DNA of 64,000 nucleotides from Acanthococcus lagerstroemiae (GCA_031841125.1 CM063106.1:14818001-14882000); one strand, 5' to 3'; shown: positions 1-11,640, numbered from the stretch's first letter. The notes: generated by a model from the sequence alone, not told the origin. Translations and numbers: made by a program.

Positions 1-1130
1 TCATTTGAGTTCGACTTCAACTTTAGCTATGCGACCTTAATTGACACTGGCTTCGACTTATGGATAGAAGTTGAATTTAGCATCGGCTTTCAATATGGCT
101 TCAGATTTGCTCGAATTTGCTAAAAATTCGACTTACGCCCTCGGCTTCGCATGCGAGATTGTGAAGCTGAATTTGTGTCATTTGAGTTCAACTTTGGCTT
201 CGCAATCCCGATTGACATTGGCTGCTCACGAGCAAAAGTTGAACTTGGCATTGACCTCAATTTCGGCTTTAAATTATGTTGTCCGGCTTCGATTTCAACT
301 TTACTCGAATTTGCTAAAACCTCGGTTTACGGCCTCAGCTTCGCTTACAGGATTGCGAAGTTAAATTTCTGTCACTTAAGTTCAAATTCAACTTTGGCTT
401 TGCGACCCTAATTGACATTGTCTTCGACTTATTGGAAAAAATTGAACTTGCCATTATTGGCTTCAACTTCGGCTCAGGACATATGTTTTCCGGCTTCGGC
501 TTCAACTACAGAGCTTTGCTCGAATGGGAAGCTAAATTTCTGTATTTTGATTTCGGCTTCGCAACCCTGATTAACATTGGCTGTTGCTTCGACTTATAGG
601 CTTAAGTTGAATTTGGCTTCAGCTCCAGTTTTGGCTTGCAATATTGCGTTTTCCGGCTTGGACTTCAGCTTTGCTAGGATTTGCTGAAACTTAAGCCTCG
701 GCTTCGCATGCAGGATAGCGAGGCTAAATTTCTGTCGTTTGATTTCGGCCTCAGCTTCGGCTTTGCGACCTTGATTGATATTGGCTTTGACTTCCGCTAA
801 TAGGCAACAGTTGGACTTGGCTTCAACTTTAACTTTGGCTTTCAATGTATGTTTTCCGGGTTCGATTTCGACTTCAGCACTCCTCGAATTCGCTAAAACT
901 TCGGCTTCGTATGCAGGATTGCGAACTTAAATTTCGTCATTTGATTTCGGCTTCAACTTCGGGTTCACAATCCTGATTAATATTGGCCTGACTTAGGGGC
1001 AAAAGTCTAACTTGGCTTCGGCCTAATTTTGGTTGTCAATATGATATGTTTCTCGGTTTTGACTTTGACTTTAGTTTTGCTCGAATTTGTCGAAATCTCG
1101 GCTTACGGCTTCGACTTTGCAACTCTGGAG
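1..1130. repeat. Satellite array, units about 170-200 bp
   Basis: A degenerate tandem array of about six units runs in from the left window edge. Unit starts, marked by a TCATTTGAGTT-like motif followed by a GCGACCYTRATTGACATTGG-like motif, fall near 1, 178, 372, 542, 735 and 937. Units end in a CGGCTTCGCATGCAGGATTGCGAAG-like block. Inside each unit runs a short 6-bp periodicity of TTCGGC, TTCAAC and TTGGCT words, so this is probably an older hexamer satellite amplified as a longer unit. It produces several chance open frames; the composition explains them and none is a gene. Confidence 0.85.
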
Positions 1131-1435
1131 GTGGGATTGCTAAGCAGTCTCCTTTGACGAACAATGTGTAGCCTTATGCAATGGTTGCGAAGTTTATTTA
1201 TTCTTTTGGTTTGATTAATCCGAGATCTATATTCCACAATAGCGAGACCTGTAATTCGGCTAGGAAGTTGCAATTTTGATATGTTTTTTTATGATAAGTC
1301 CAATTAAACCATTCGGGGAGGGGGGGGGGAATCGAGGATCAAAATGTGTATTTTGGGAGAAATTGCGTTATCCGAGTCTATAGTTATCTGTAATTAACCT
1401 AGTCAGCTGAAATTTTGACATTAACATGTCTTTAC

Positions 1436-1560
1436 TTTAGCACATGAACGAAAAAAATGTTACTTTTTGAGCGTTACTTTGGAGCATCATGAAAAAAAAA
1501 CGAGCTGATCAAAAGCTTTAGCACATTAACGGGAAAAATGTTACTTTTTGAGTGTTACTT
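1436..1560. repeat. Short tandem duplication, period about 83 bp
   Basis: Two copies of a block beginning TTTAGCACAT(G/T)AACG and ending TTTTTGAG(C/T)GTTACT lie about 83 bp apart. No coding content is visible. Confidence 0.6.
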
Positions 1561-2720
1561 CCATCCGTATGATTGAGCTTTTCATGGTCACAATTCAATT
1601 CAGTAGTTCAAATTTCCATGGAAATTTTTAATCTTCAGTACTTAATAGAAATTTACATGGAAATTTTTTCTTATTAGGGTAGGATCAGGTCGAATTATTT
1701 ATTAATTCTTCCAAGGATTTTTTTCCGTTCATTATTTCTTGTCGAGAGTCAAGATACGAGCTTCATCCGACCGTCCTCGAGGAACGAGTAGTGGTGGCAA
1801 CTTCAGTACTGCCCTAAGGCTTGGGCAACACAAGAAAAAATTTCAAAAAATACCTCAAAAACCGAAGTTTATTTGAATGTTTGGATATTTGGATTTAAAT
1901 TTAGGTTCGTCAAAATTTTTGAAATTAAATTCGCACTGTCCAAAAAATTTCTGTTTCTCGCATAAATTGACCAGTATAATTTAGCAATTTAGCAATCCCC
2001 CCCCCCCCCGTTTAAAAAAGTCGGGCAACACACGAAGAAAATCCAAGTTGCCACCACTGGGAACAAGGTTACTTGTTGACATGGATATGTCCGTTGGCTG
2101 GTCCTCCCATCCTATTTCCAACGGACACCAATCTCCGACCGACACCGATTCTGATCAATACTGAATTTGATTCCAGTTCAGTTCACAGTTCAGTTCAATA
2201 ATTGTACATATTGCGTGAAGCCAATCAGTATGATTTAGTTCTTCATGGTCACAATTCAGTTCAGTGGTCCACATTTCCATGGAAGTTACTTTTCCTTCTG
2301 GCCATGTGTTCACTGATCTTAATCTTTGCTGCGCGGCTGTAATCTGCAGCCGAATAGTCGCAATGCCTAAAAGTTTGACATCTTACAGCCATGGGTATAC
2401 TTTAGCGAAAACTCTAACGTTCATCTCTGGACACGCTCGACGCTCCACCCGACATTCTTCCAGCCATGTGCTCATTGATCATGATCTTAGCTACGTGACT
2501 GCAGTCTGCAGCCGTGTTGTTAATAGAAATTTCCATTAGGGTATAATACAATCCTGTTACTATGACGTCATATTACTGACTTGAGTATACTTGAGCAAAA
2601 ACTGTATTTATACCAAACGTTACGCTCCCCTCCCCCAACATTCTTCTAGCCATTTGCTCATTAATCTTGATCTGTGCTGCGGGGCTGCAGTCTGCATTTT
2701 CATTCCTTTTTGGGTCTATG
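1560..2720. repeat. TTTCCATGGAAA-type repeat array
   Basis: Repeated modules include a CATGGTCACAATTCAATTCAG block (near 1583 and 2247), a TTTCCATGGAAA palindrome, and a CTTCTRGCCATKTGYTCAYTRATC block near 2296, 2457 and 2643 (spacing about 160-190 bp). A CTGCAGTCTGCAGCC word recurs. The hAT MITE at 1789-2059 sits inside this array. Related modules recur near 3120-3165 and, in the opposite orientation, at 16985-17285. Confidence 0.65.
1789..2059. mobile_element. hAT-type MITE, 271 bp, 8-bp TSD
   Basis: The terminal inverted repeat is (C/T)AGTGGTGGCAACTT at both ends. It is flanked by GGAACGAG (1781-1788) and GGAACAAG (2060-2067), an 8-bp target duplication with one mismatch. Eight-bp duplications and a CAGNGG terminus are typical of the hAT superfamily. 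There is no coding capacity. A GGGCAACACA module occurs near both ends in direct orientation, and a poly-C run lies near 1997-2009. Confidence 0.85.
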
Positions 2721-3199
2721 AATGAGGCCAGACTTTTTTTTTCCGTTTCAAAATTGATTTTGAAAGAATTTTAAAGAATTCTTTTTGGGGGCTATAGCCT
2801 CCTAGCCCCTTCCTTGGTTGCACCCTTGAATGAAACAAATACACGAAAAAATGAAGCTATGAATTCCGGCCTCTTTTATTGTTTGAATATGACTAAATGG
2901 AATCCCTCCAGTGTCTCACCAAAAAATTTCAGCCGCTTCAGCCGGAAAAATCGTCACTGACAAGATAGCCCCTTCTCTGGAAAATGTACATTCGAATTGT
3001 TTTTCGGCACTACTTTTACGCAAAACAATTCTAAGAATGTCTAAAATAAATTTTATTAATACGGGTAGGAAAAAAAATGAAACACTGATCATTCGTAGAT
3101 TAACATTTTCATGGAAATTTTTATCTCTTCTAGCCATCTTCAGTATTTAATAAAAATTTCCATGGATTTTTATTTTTACATTTTATATGCTTTCGTATC

Positions 3200-5150
3200 C
3201 TAATTATTATAACCGATTACTGATAAGTCGATATTAAAATCGAGACATGAAAATACTCTCCTGTGGTTGCAGATCCGTCTGCGACATGAAGTTGTTATAA
3301 TCTAATGAACTTTCACAACCCTAATGTGGTTCGAGGTTATAGATTAGCCCAACCAGTCTGTTGGTCAGAAGTCAGAGGTATTCAAATTTTGTGATGTCGA
3401 TTTTCTTTTAAAAATTTCTATTTCGCAAACTGTAAGTCTTGTCAGAGTTCTGACTACGAGGGGTGGTATTATCTTTTTGAGATCTACAAATGTGGTAGTG
3501 ACAGTCTCTTTTGTTGCATGTACGGTTGATGGAATGTATCATTCTGAACACTCCTCTTTCGCCTTTTCGTTTCACTTAGCCACTCGTCCTTGTCCTTCAA
3601 TTTGGAGCGAGTTATCCTACACATTTCCCAGGGGTCTGCCATCTGCTAATAGTATGCTCATAACGCCCCTTCTAATATCTCCGATCCATGGCTCCTTTTA
3701 ACCCGATTTCCATTAAAATAAATTTTCCTCAGGCAGCAGGAGCATCTGGAGTCTAAAGATAGCAAAATTCTGGCGGATTGAAAGTTTTCACTCATCAAAG
3801 TGCCACTTGCCCGAGCTCTACGGCGGCTTCTAGGTATTTGGATTTATAGCGTGAGCTACCTGCCGAGCCAACGTGATGATGAGCAGACGCTGAAAGGCTA
3901 AAACGTCTTTAATTTCAGTCTGGCCGCAGATTATCGTTAACTATGTACGGCGGTGAACAACGCTTTACCGACACCTATCCAAATGATTGAATTCATTAAG
4001 CGGGCATTTTTGCGATCCGCCGACGTAATTTAACGTTTGCGGTAAACTCGCTTAATTTACGTCTCACTGATCTAAGGGATACGCTGTAAACTAACAAGTG
4101 AAACGGTTGAAAAGGCAACCGCATCCAAATCAGATTTAGGACCGGGAAACTTTCTGGACGGTTTAGTTTTCGTGATGTCATTTCCTATCTCTTCCGCTAT
4201 TCCTAAAACAAACCGCGAAAATATAACAATTGCAGCGCGAAAACATTTAGCTTTCTTCCACTCCCCGGCGTCCGGACAATGGGAAAGTGTTACCAACGTG
4301 AACTTGCTGGAACAAAGCATACAATTTTACTGTGTGTCTAGCAGCCTTTATACATCGAATGAAATATCAGGCCAGAGCCGGCCAACTTCAACGCGAAAAT
4401 ACAACATACAACATCCCATTTCATGGCCAGCTCTACACGTAATTAAATTTCGTAAATTTATGGCCAGCTCTGTGCTTACGTTTTCTCGTGATTCGTAAAA
4501 AATATTTTAAAAAAATAAAACCTTAGAATACGTAAACACTTTTGTAACGTAATCGCGACCATTTCCTCATTTTATCGCGTTATTGTCGAAAACCGAGAAA
4601 GAAATCCGTAACTTTTCGTATTAAATCATGTTAGTTAATTACTGAGAGAGAAAGAGAGAGATAAAGAAAAAAAAATTAATACACTTTGCAACTTTTAAAT
4701 ACATTTTTTACGTAACCCAATTACGACTCGACCGAAGCGCGGAAAACGAATTTATGGACGGAAAAAATATAAACAAATTTTTTCAACTTCTTAAATTGGA
4801 GAATCTAATTTTACCAAACTCGACGAAGATTTCTCGTATTTCTATGGGGATCCCCACCCATGCGGCCTCTTGATTACAACGTTTAGGAGAAAATGAGTAA
4901 TTAATTCACTTACGGACAGAGTTGGAACTCTATAACAGAAGTGTAATGCAAGGGCTCTACGAAGTATGTATTAAATTCGGACCTTTGTTTTTTCTGAAGT
5001 TAAATGTTCTCCTTGCACATAATGTATATAAATATAATCATCTTCCAGTTTCCTGGAAGCAAACGCGAATGAACGGGGAGGCAGGGTGAGCTATTTCCCC
5101 TTCCTGAGAGAAGAAATGGATTTCAAAACGCTTCAAAAATGGTGAAGTTT
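3200..5150. other. No gene recognised; mostly unique AT-rich DNA
   Basis: Open frames here are short, such as one at 4172-4498 (plus) overlapping one at 4072-4320 (minus). They show no family motif, initiation context or coding pattern that I recognise. A purine-rich GAGAGA/AAAA tract lies near 4642-4675. I see no repeats shared with the rest of the window. Confidence 0.5.
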
Positions 5151-5159
5151 CATCGAGTA

Positions 5160-6190
5160 TCAAGAAATCCTCCTAGAATCTTGGAAAGTTACAAGGAATC
5201 CGAAACATGCGTGGAAGAAACTCGAATATCGTGCATAAGTCTTGAGAAGTCCTAAAGAGTCCTGAGGGGTCTTCAAAAATCGTGATCCAGTTTTGAAGTT
5301 TCTTAATCAAGTCTATAAGAGTTCGAACAAATTTAGAGCAAGTCTAGAAGAATTGCGAAGAGTCATAAGCGAGTCTTGAGCATGAGTTTAAGAATTTAAG
5401 AAAGTAAGAAAGAGCTTTAAAAATAAGCGTCCACCTGAAAGTGACACGTATTTTACCTTTTCCCCGAGTTTCGCTCCTACTAAAAAAAAAAACTACTAAA
5501 AAAAAAATGTAACAGTGTATTTGGTGTTAAAACCTGAGAGTCGCAATTTAAAAAAAATTGAAGCCCGTGGTTGAAGTTGATGCAGAGGTCTCCATAAGTA
5601 AAACTTAATTTTCCTTTAAAACAATTTGCAAACAAAATTTCAAAAGAAAGTTTTATATTGTTTCAATTAAATACATAAAATTGACTAGATTTGCTTCTAA
5701 AGAAAAAGAAAAAAAGAAATAAACATACACAACTTTTTCCTGGAGTAGCAGAATTCGAAAAAAGTAAAATAAGTGCTACCCTAATTCATTTGTCTTGAAC
5801 AATATGGAAGGAAGTATTTTTAGCAATTTTTAATAAAGTCTTGGAACATCATAAAAAGTTTAAAACAAGCTTTGTACAGTCAATGAGTCGTAAACAAAAT
5901 CTTTGCAGAGTTTTAAGTAAGTTTGGAAAAGTCTGCAATGAGTGTAGAAGGGTTTCCGATATTTTTAAAAAGTCGGAAGATGCTTACGCAAGTCTTAAAG
6001 AGTTTTGAGAATTCTCTTGAAAAAAGTCTTAATTATGTATTGAATTGCATAATCGAGCCTGAAAAAGTTATATTGAGTTGTAAAAATGTTTTGAACAGTT
6101 TGACGTCCTAATGCAGTCCAGTAGAACCTGCTTAGTTATAAAATAAGTCTAAGAGATTTTAAGAGATTCTGACATGAGCATTAGGATGCC
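5160..6190. repeat. Degenerate AGTCTTGAG-type satellite, two blocks
   Basis: Two blocks (about 5160-5420 and 5830-6185) consist of loosely repeated words such as AGTCTTGA, AAGAGTC, GAGTTTT and GTCTTAAG at roughly 20-25 bp spacing. The intervening sequence is AT-rich and lacks the pattern. The open frame at 5923-6111 is a product of this composition. The reverse-complement family occurs at 27220-27850. Confidence 0.6.
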
Positions 6191-6499
6191 TCTTATACCC
6201 CACTATCGAAATTTCATATGGGACATGACTGTATCGTTTTCAATGAAGTGAAAACAAAAAAACAAAAAGCTTCAGCAAAGCTCTAAGTTAATTGAATGAG
6301 AAGAAAACGTGCCTCAGGCCCTCTTCTTCTCTTAAGGAAAAATAAACTGAGCTTTGGAATTTTAAATTATTTTCATGTTCTCAGTCCTTAACGGGATTGA
6401 AAATGCATTCTCATAGATTTCAGAAATAGATTCAATATTGATCAAGGATAAAATGTGTACGTGTCCTAGAAAAGGTTCCGCTATGTCGATCTAGAGTTA

Positions 6500-6990
6500 T
6501 TGGTGTGGGAAAGGGGGAGGCAACCAAAACTTCAAAATGAGACCTGATGATAAGCCTTTTAGCATGAAAATTGGCTGAAGTACGTCCTCTCAAAGGTGGA
6601 ATTAAAAAAAAACTATTTTGAGAAAATTAACTTTAACTGGAGAAATACGAAAAAAAAACCACACGAAAAATTGAGATTAATTACATCAAGTATGTAAATA
6701 TACACAGATTCTGAAAGTAGGGACTATTTGCTATAAAATAAGACCTTGATGAGCTTTCTAGCATGAAAATTGGCTTAGTTACACCCTCACGAAGATAATA
6801 ATAATAATAATAATAATAAACAGATTTTATTTCATGAGTGTAACATTACTGTGAATTAGTTTAAATATTATAATTGGCCCACCTTTGGGCATAAGCCTCC
6901 CCTATCTCACGAAGATGGAATACGAAAAAAAAACCTATTTTGAGAAAATTTATTTTTCACCTAAAGAAATATAAAAATAAATAAAACACG
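6500..6990. repeat. Direct duplication, period about 210 bp, split by an RTE stub
   Basis: A block with TAGCATGAAAATTGGCT followed by CTATTTTGAGAAAATT occurs near 6558-6630 and again near 6760-6950. The second copy is interrupted by the retroposed fragment at 6797-6905. Removing that fragment and one target duplication restores the collinear repeat. Confidence 0.65.
6797..6905 (-). mobile_element. 5'-truncated RTE-type LINE 3' end with 11-bp TSD
   Basis: The insertion is 109 bp and flanked by a perfect 11-bp duplication, CTCACGAAGAT (6786-6796 and 6906-6916). On the minus strand it starts with codons resembling the RTE ORF C-terminus (AYAQRW-like, reading GGCTTATGCCCAAAGGTGGGCC). It continues through a short 3' UTR and ends in an (ATT)n tail at 6797-6820. 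Microsatellite tails and severe 5' truncation are usual for RTE retrotransposons. The same C-terminal signature is seen near 28690-28710 and 61520-61540. Confidence 0.8.
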
Positions 6991-7517
6991 AGGCTTCTCA
7001 GGATCGACAAAGTGGGAATTTTTCTAGGGCACGTGTACAAATAATCTAGTGTCTTACTGTTCAATAATGACCCTGGGGAAGTTACTTCAAAAGGGGGAGG
7101 GGAGTGAGGAAAAATCTAAATTTGAAAGACGGGTTGATTAACAGATTCTCGAGATGGCTGAATCCATATCTGGGTTAATTTTCACATCTGACTCTCCGGT
7201 GTGTCACTAATGGGGTAAAAGGGGTTAAATGTTAGTCATTCTCTAAGACGGTATTCGATTTGTAAATTTTCGAGGTCAATGAATTCAATGTTCTTTAAGT
7301 AGCTTGTACAACCGACCCTTGGAGTGCTATTAAAGAGGGTGGGGATCAGGTATCTCACAATTGAATCCAGTAGCCTCAAAAACCCAATAAAATCAAATAC
7401 CACCTCAAAAAAATTGTCAACATTTGATCGTCACATCAAAATTTGGCACAAGTCCACGCGCCAAGTTCTAGTCATACAGTGCTGATAGTTTATTTTGGTT
7501 CGTGATCAACCATATGC

Positions 7518-8812
7518 AAGGTGTCTCAAAGTATGTGATCCATTTTCAACCGGGCAAGTAGACAACTCATCCTGACTACGTGTAGGAATGTTTACCTGAT
7601 ATCTTATTTGAAGGGGCAGTGATACCAACATTTAAAAAGATTATGTACAACGTTAATGGAAATTCCTTTCTTTTAGCGCTTTGTTAATCAAATAAACTGG
7701 CAGTGGCAGGTAATAACAGAAGACAGTAGTTACTGCTTCTGCTACTAAAAGAAAAGAAAACTAGATTACTGGATTAAACTGGGAGGGGGGGGGGTACAAA
7801 ATTAATTTCGGCTAAACTGCGTACAAAGATTTTTATATTTCTTCAATTTTTCATAAAAACTGTCCTCTGGATCCTGCGATTTTTTTCACGGTAAACGATC
7901 TCCTCCCCTGTACTTTTGAAAACAGTCATTCAGTTTTACCTATTTTAGTTTTAGAGTTTGTGAATTTAGACAAATAATACTAATGCCTCGCCTCGAAAAT
8001 TATGATTTTCAAATTTCTATTGTCTCCAGCTTTGTGGAAAATACCAGGATTATAATAAAGGGGGGGGGGGATCAGGAGCTGCGCTTTTTGGCCACTTTCT
8101 TTACTCCTAGCAAAATATTCTACCAACACTAAAAAATTGCGTGGGAGAAAGAACAACTGCATATTTTCTTCTTAATACAAATCTTAATATCATAAATGCC
8201 AATCGAATTTATCAAAATTTTCAAACTCGAAAGCTAGAATCAGTGGCGTAGCTAGGGATTTCCCAAAGGGAGGCACAATAAGGTTTTCAAGGGAGAAAGG
8301 AGAAAAAGTCGAAAATTGCGGTATTTTTATAAAATCGCCGATATTAGAGAACTATGTACTCGTAAAAATATTGGGGGGGGGCACACACATGTCCCCCCCC
8401 CCGACGCTACACCACTGGCTAGAATAGGTAGAAGTGAAGCTAAAAAGTATTTCTGAAGGGTATGGAAGACGAAATAATTTACCAGAGAAAATTGCTGCGT
8501 CCAGTAGACAATTTTTATAGAAAATTGAAAAGAATACGAAAATTGTTGTACGTAGTTTCTAACTAAAGTCGATTGTGTTCTCACGCTGTTAATCCCAGTC
8601 TTTTGTCTTCTGTTATTATCAAAAAGTTCCACTAATCTATCTGTTTAGCAATGTTCAGGAAAAAGAATTTCTATAGTGCTGTACATCACTTTTTCAAAAT
8701 GTCCATAGCTTTGCCCCTTCATATGTAAGAGCAGGCAAACATATTTACACGTTATCAGGATGAGTTGCCTACTTGCATGATTGAATGGGAGTCATATACT
8801 TGAAACACCCTT
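7518..8812. mobile_element. DNA transposon-like element, about 1.3 kb, long TIRs
   Basis: Long imperfect inverted repeats of about 170 bp face each other at 7518-7690 and about 8640-8812. Both begin AAGG(G)TGTYTCAA and share GCAAGTAG(A/G)CAACTCATCCTGA and GAAGGGGCA blocks. No transposase is recognised between them, so it is probably non-autonomous. A hAT MITE (8241-8417) is nested inside and a poly-G run lies near 7785. I could not resolve a target duplication, so the superfamily is open. One-ended relatives occur at about 11365-11640 and about 55050-55258. Confidence 0.65.
8241..8417. mobile_element. hAT-type MITE, 177 bp, perfect 8-bp TSD
   Basis: The element starts CAGTGGCGTAGC and ends with the complement of CAGTGGTGTAGC. 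It is flanked by a perfect 8-bp duplication, GCTAGAAT (8233-8240 and 8418-8425). The interior carries a G run and a C run near 8372-8402 and no gene. It lies inside the long-TIR element 7518-8812 and is therefore younger than it. Confidence 0.9.
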
Positions 8813-10381
8813 AGAATAAGATTTAAATAACTTTTCAATCGATCGCTGAAGATATGATTAGAATCAAAGATCATTGGTCAGAAGGGTCTTGTTCTGCGAT
8901 TTCTCGATCAATGTATTTGAAATTCACTCACTAATGACCGTTTGATTGCCTGTACTGATCTTTTAGGGTTAATGCAGTACTAACTATCGGCAGTAGTTAA
9001 ATCAGAATTACATCTTTGTGGGCTGGTTGTACCGGGCTTTCAAGACTGATTCAGTCATCGACTAGCCCAGAAATAAATTCAGCTGGGGCAACTACTTCTG
9101 TGAGACTTACTACTGGCGCAATCCTAAATTTGTTGATACTTCAGAAATTTCTTATTGGAGTGCTGTAATTCTTCTGCTGATGCATTGCGGATCATTATCG
9201 CGATACTATCGACGAAAACGTGGGTATTGAGCTAAAGAAAGTCGAAATATCCCTAGTCTATGACAAGGTAGGTGTAAGGGCATTGTTTTGAGGGAATCTC
9301 GAGTGGTTTCGCTTTATTACATTTGTTTGAAATTGCTGTTCTACAGTATATGACTCATAGTGATGCAAGCTCGACATATCTTCTTGGCACTGTGGCTACG
9401 CAGCCGCACAGTATCACAAGTTCAGTTCAATAGCAAAGCGAAATTAATCGCATCGGGAGGGAAGTATATTGGGATGTCCTAAATCAGGAGAGTAGAGTGA
9501 GCGAAAAAATTTCGAGGTCTCCACTCGGCATTTCCCAACTGGTCAACTTGACTGGGGAAGAGACTCCTCTCGCCTCCCCCAGATGCTACGCCATTGGTCC
9601 TGTTGCAAAACAGCAGTAACTGTCTTACGTTGTACACGTTGCCACAAAAATGAAATTTTCGTTTCTGTTTGCTCGGCGAGGAAGGTTGAGGCGCTTATTC
9701 GGGTGCAAAAGGAAAGAAAAAAGAAAAAAGAAAGGAAGATAAATTGTTTTCTTTCATTATTATAATAAATTACGCAATATTAAATGATCTTTCTTTCCGA
9801 AACACTCGCCGGTGCGTAGAGTCGCGGTTGCGGTGAAAAGACAGAGCGAAAAGGGCGAGGAAAGCTCGCGGCGGAAAATTTTTAATTATAAAATATCACC
9901 GCGTTAAATGTCTAGTCGATAACGCACATAGTTCTTTCGGTCGTCATATCGCCGTGTCGAGTTTGAAAAGAGGATATTAAAGCTATTTATCTTTAGTAAA
10001 AATCCGACGGTAATGCGAATTTATATTAACGAATCAATTACCCCGTCGTTTTGATAATATCATTGTTTACTCGCGGCTTCGAGTCGCGGTCGGATTTTAT
10101 CGGCGCACTTTCGCATGAACGAGCATCCGAAAAGCGGAGCGAGCCGAGTCGAGCCGACCCCAAGAGGTGATGCTCTCTCTACGAGGTGCCCTGAGTCAGA
10201 AACGCTTTTCGACCCGTTGCCGGGCGTTCTTTCAATAACGGAAACAGCCGTCAGCGTTATCAGCCGCTCATTGAGACGAGTCGAAATTGATGACTTTTCG
10301 CCGCATTCAGTCTCCCCGCTTGGGTCATTAGTTTCTTGCACGAAGTGTCCACCGTTTGGTCGGCCAGCTAGAAGCCAGAGT
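8813..10381. other. No gene recognised; right part CpG-rich unique DNA
   Basis: 8813-9780 is ordinary sequence with no recognised family. 9780-10380 changes to CpG-rich sequence with words such as TCGCGG and GTCGAGCC, and carries overlapping open frames on both strands (10060-10341 minus, 10115-10387 plus). Neither frame shows a known domain. Opposed open frames in CpG-rich DNA are more likely due to a low stop-codon frequency than to genes. A possible regulatory or exon-bearing host segment cannot be excluded. Confidence 0.4.
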
Positions 10382-10487
10382 CAGTGACGGATTCAGCCCC
10401 CTCCCCCGAAATATCTAGATCATTACGTTTCGTCTACAACATTTTTCATTCGGACCCCACTGAAATTATTTTCTGTATCCGCCCCTG
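10382..10487. mobile_element. Miniature hAT-type MITE, 106 bp
   Basis: The ends are CAGTGACGGATTCAG and the complement of CAGGGGCGGATACAG. Flanks are GCCAGAGT (10374-10381) and ACCAGAGT (10488-10495), an 8-bp duplication with one mismatch. The ends resemble those of the 254-bp MITE at 20463-20716 (CAGGG..GGATTAA), so the two may share a transposase source. The element is little more than two termini joined by about 70 bp. Confidence 0.82.
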
Positions 10488-10884
10488 ACCAGAGTGGATA
10501 AGATCGAAAGCAGTTGACCGAAAAGTTGCTGATCATAAGATCCAACAAACCAACGATCTTTGATTCAATCATATTTTTAGCAATCGGTTTGTTACGTACG
10601 TGCGTACTCTGTCTACTCGGGCGAGTAAATACTTTAAGATTTCACCATCACTAGAAGCAGCATATAGTCGAGCGCTGCATCAAAAAACCTGATCTCGCGT
10701 TCCTGCTATCGCGAATGTGATTTCGTGTCGCGAGGGAGGTTTTTTTTTTTTTGCTACTCGCGGACGAAGTCGGTAGCTACTATATACTTCACTACCTGGA
10801 GACCAAAGGGTAGTCGAGCCAGCTCGGGCAATCGATTGTGAGCTATATCTGCCACTCGTATCACTTGCTTTCTTCTTCGTACCG

Positions 10885-11190
10885 TGCGTGCTTTACTGGA
10901 ACCCAGTGTACTCCGAGCCTACTTCTTTCTCAGTGTGCTTTACTGGAATCCGGTGTACCCCGGGCCTACTTTTTTCTCGGTGTGCTTTACTGAAATACGA
11001 TGAGCCCCGAGCCTACTCCTTTCTCAGTGCGCTTTACTGGAACCTGGTGAACCCGAAGCCTACTTCTTTATCGGCGAGCTTTACTGGAACCAGGTGAACC
11101 CCGACTCCTCCCTCCAGTAAATCCTCTTATCGTTGTGCTGTACTGAAAACCGGTGAACCCCGAACCTCTCTCTACCGATTGTCCCCCTTG
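10885..11190. repeat. Minisatellite, about six units of 47-60 bp
   Basis: Tandem units begin GTGCTTTACTGGAA, continue with a CCGGTGAACCCCGA-like block and end CCTACTTCTTTCTC. Starts lie near 10887, 10937, 10981, 11029, 11074 and 11136. The fifth unit is expanded. The frame 10888-11097 spans it, but unit lengths are not multiples of three, so it does not encode a stable peptide repeat. Confidence 0.8.
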
Positions 11191-11364
11191 TCGCTATCAG
11201 CTGTATAGGGAGTTACTGCGTCTCGACTCTGCTTCGTGCTGTTAGTTTTTAATGCGTTGGTCGGCCATTCGCGACCCCCTCTATATGTACATTTGCCATG
11301 ACCCGTGCATTTTCTTTCTTCGCTATCATCCATGACGATTCTGCCGTCGTGTTTTGCATATAGA

Positions 11365-11640
11365 GGGTGTCTTATTTGCAATGACTCCCTTCCACCTGGC
11401 AAGTAGACCACCTACACCGACAACTTGTAGATATGTTTACATACTCTTACTTTTAAAGGGACTAAGTTATGGTCAAATATTGAAAAGTTTTCTATTCTGA
11501 AATTTTTTCTTCTTCTCACAGCTGGAGATAGACAGAAAAATGGTACCAGTAGGTAATAGTAGAGGGCAGTTGTGGTAACCATAGGAAAAAGTGGTGGGAA
11601 TCGGTTCAACAGGGTGTTCATAAAATCAATTTTAGCACAA
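11365..11640. repeat. One-ended relative of the 7518-8812 element
   Basis: The block starts AGGGTGTCTTATTTGCAATG and matches the 7518 terminus in its order of motifs: a GCAAGTAGACCACC block, a GATATGTTTAC block and a downstream GGTAATA(A/G) block. The opposite terminus was not found nearby. A GACAGAAAAA..TAGTAGGTAA module is shared with 55120-55145. Confidence 0.5.

Noticed and set aside
71..411. Open frames of 86-97 codons at the left edge
   Set aside because: They lie in the hexamer-based satellite, overlap in two registers and repeat the satellite words. The low stop frequency is due to composition.
2725..2840. Possible MITE ending GGTTGCACCCTTG
   Set aside because: The putative left end CAGACTTTT does not match and the flanks agree at only 6 of 8 positions.
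9560..9600. GATGCTACGCCATTG resembling the right end of a hAT MITE like 8241-8417
   Set aside because: No left terminus or 8-bp duplication could be found upstream.
10060..10387. Opposed open frames of about 90 codons in the CpG-rich segment
   Set aside because: They overlap on opposite strands without a known domain. CpG-rich DNA has few stops by chance.
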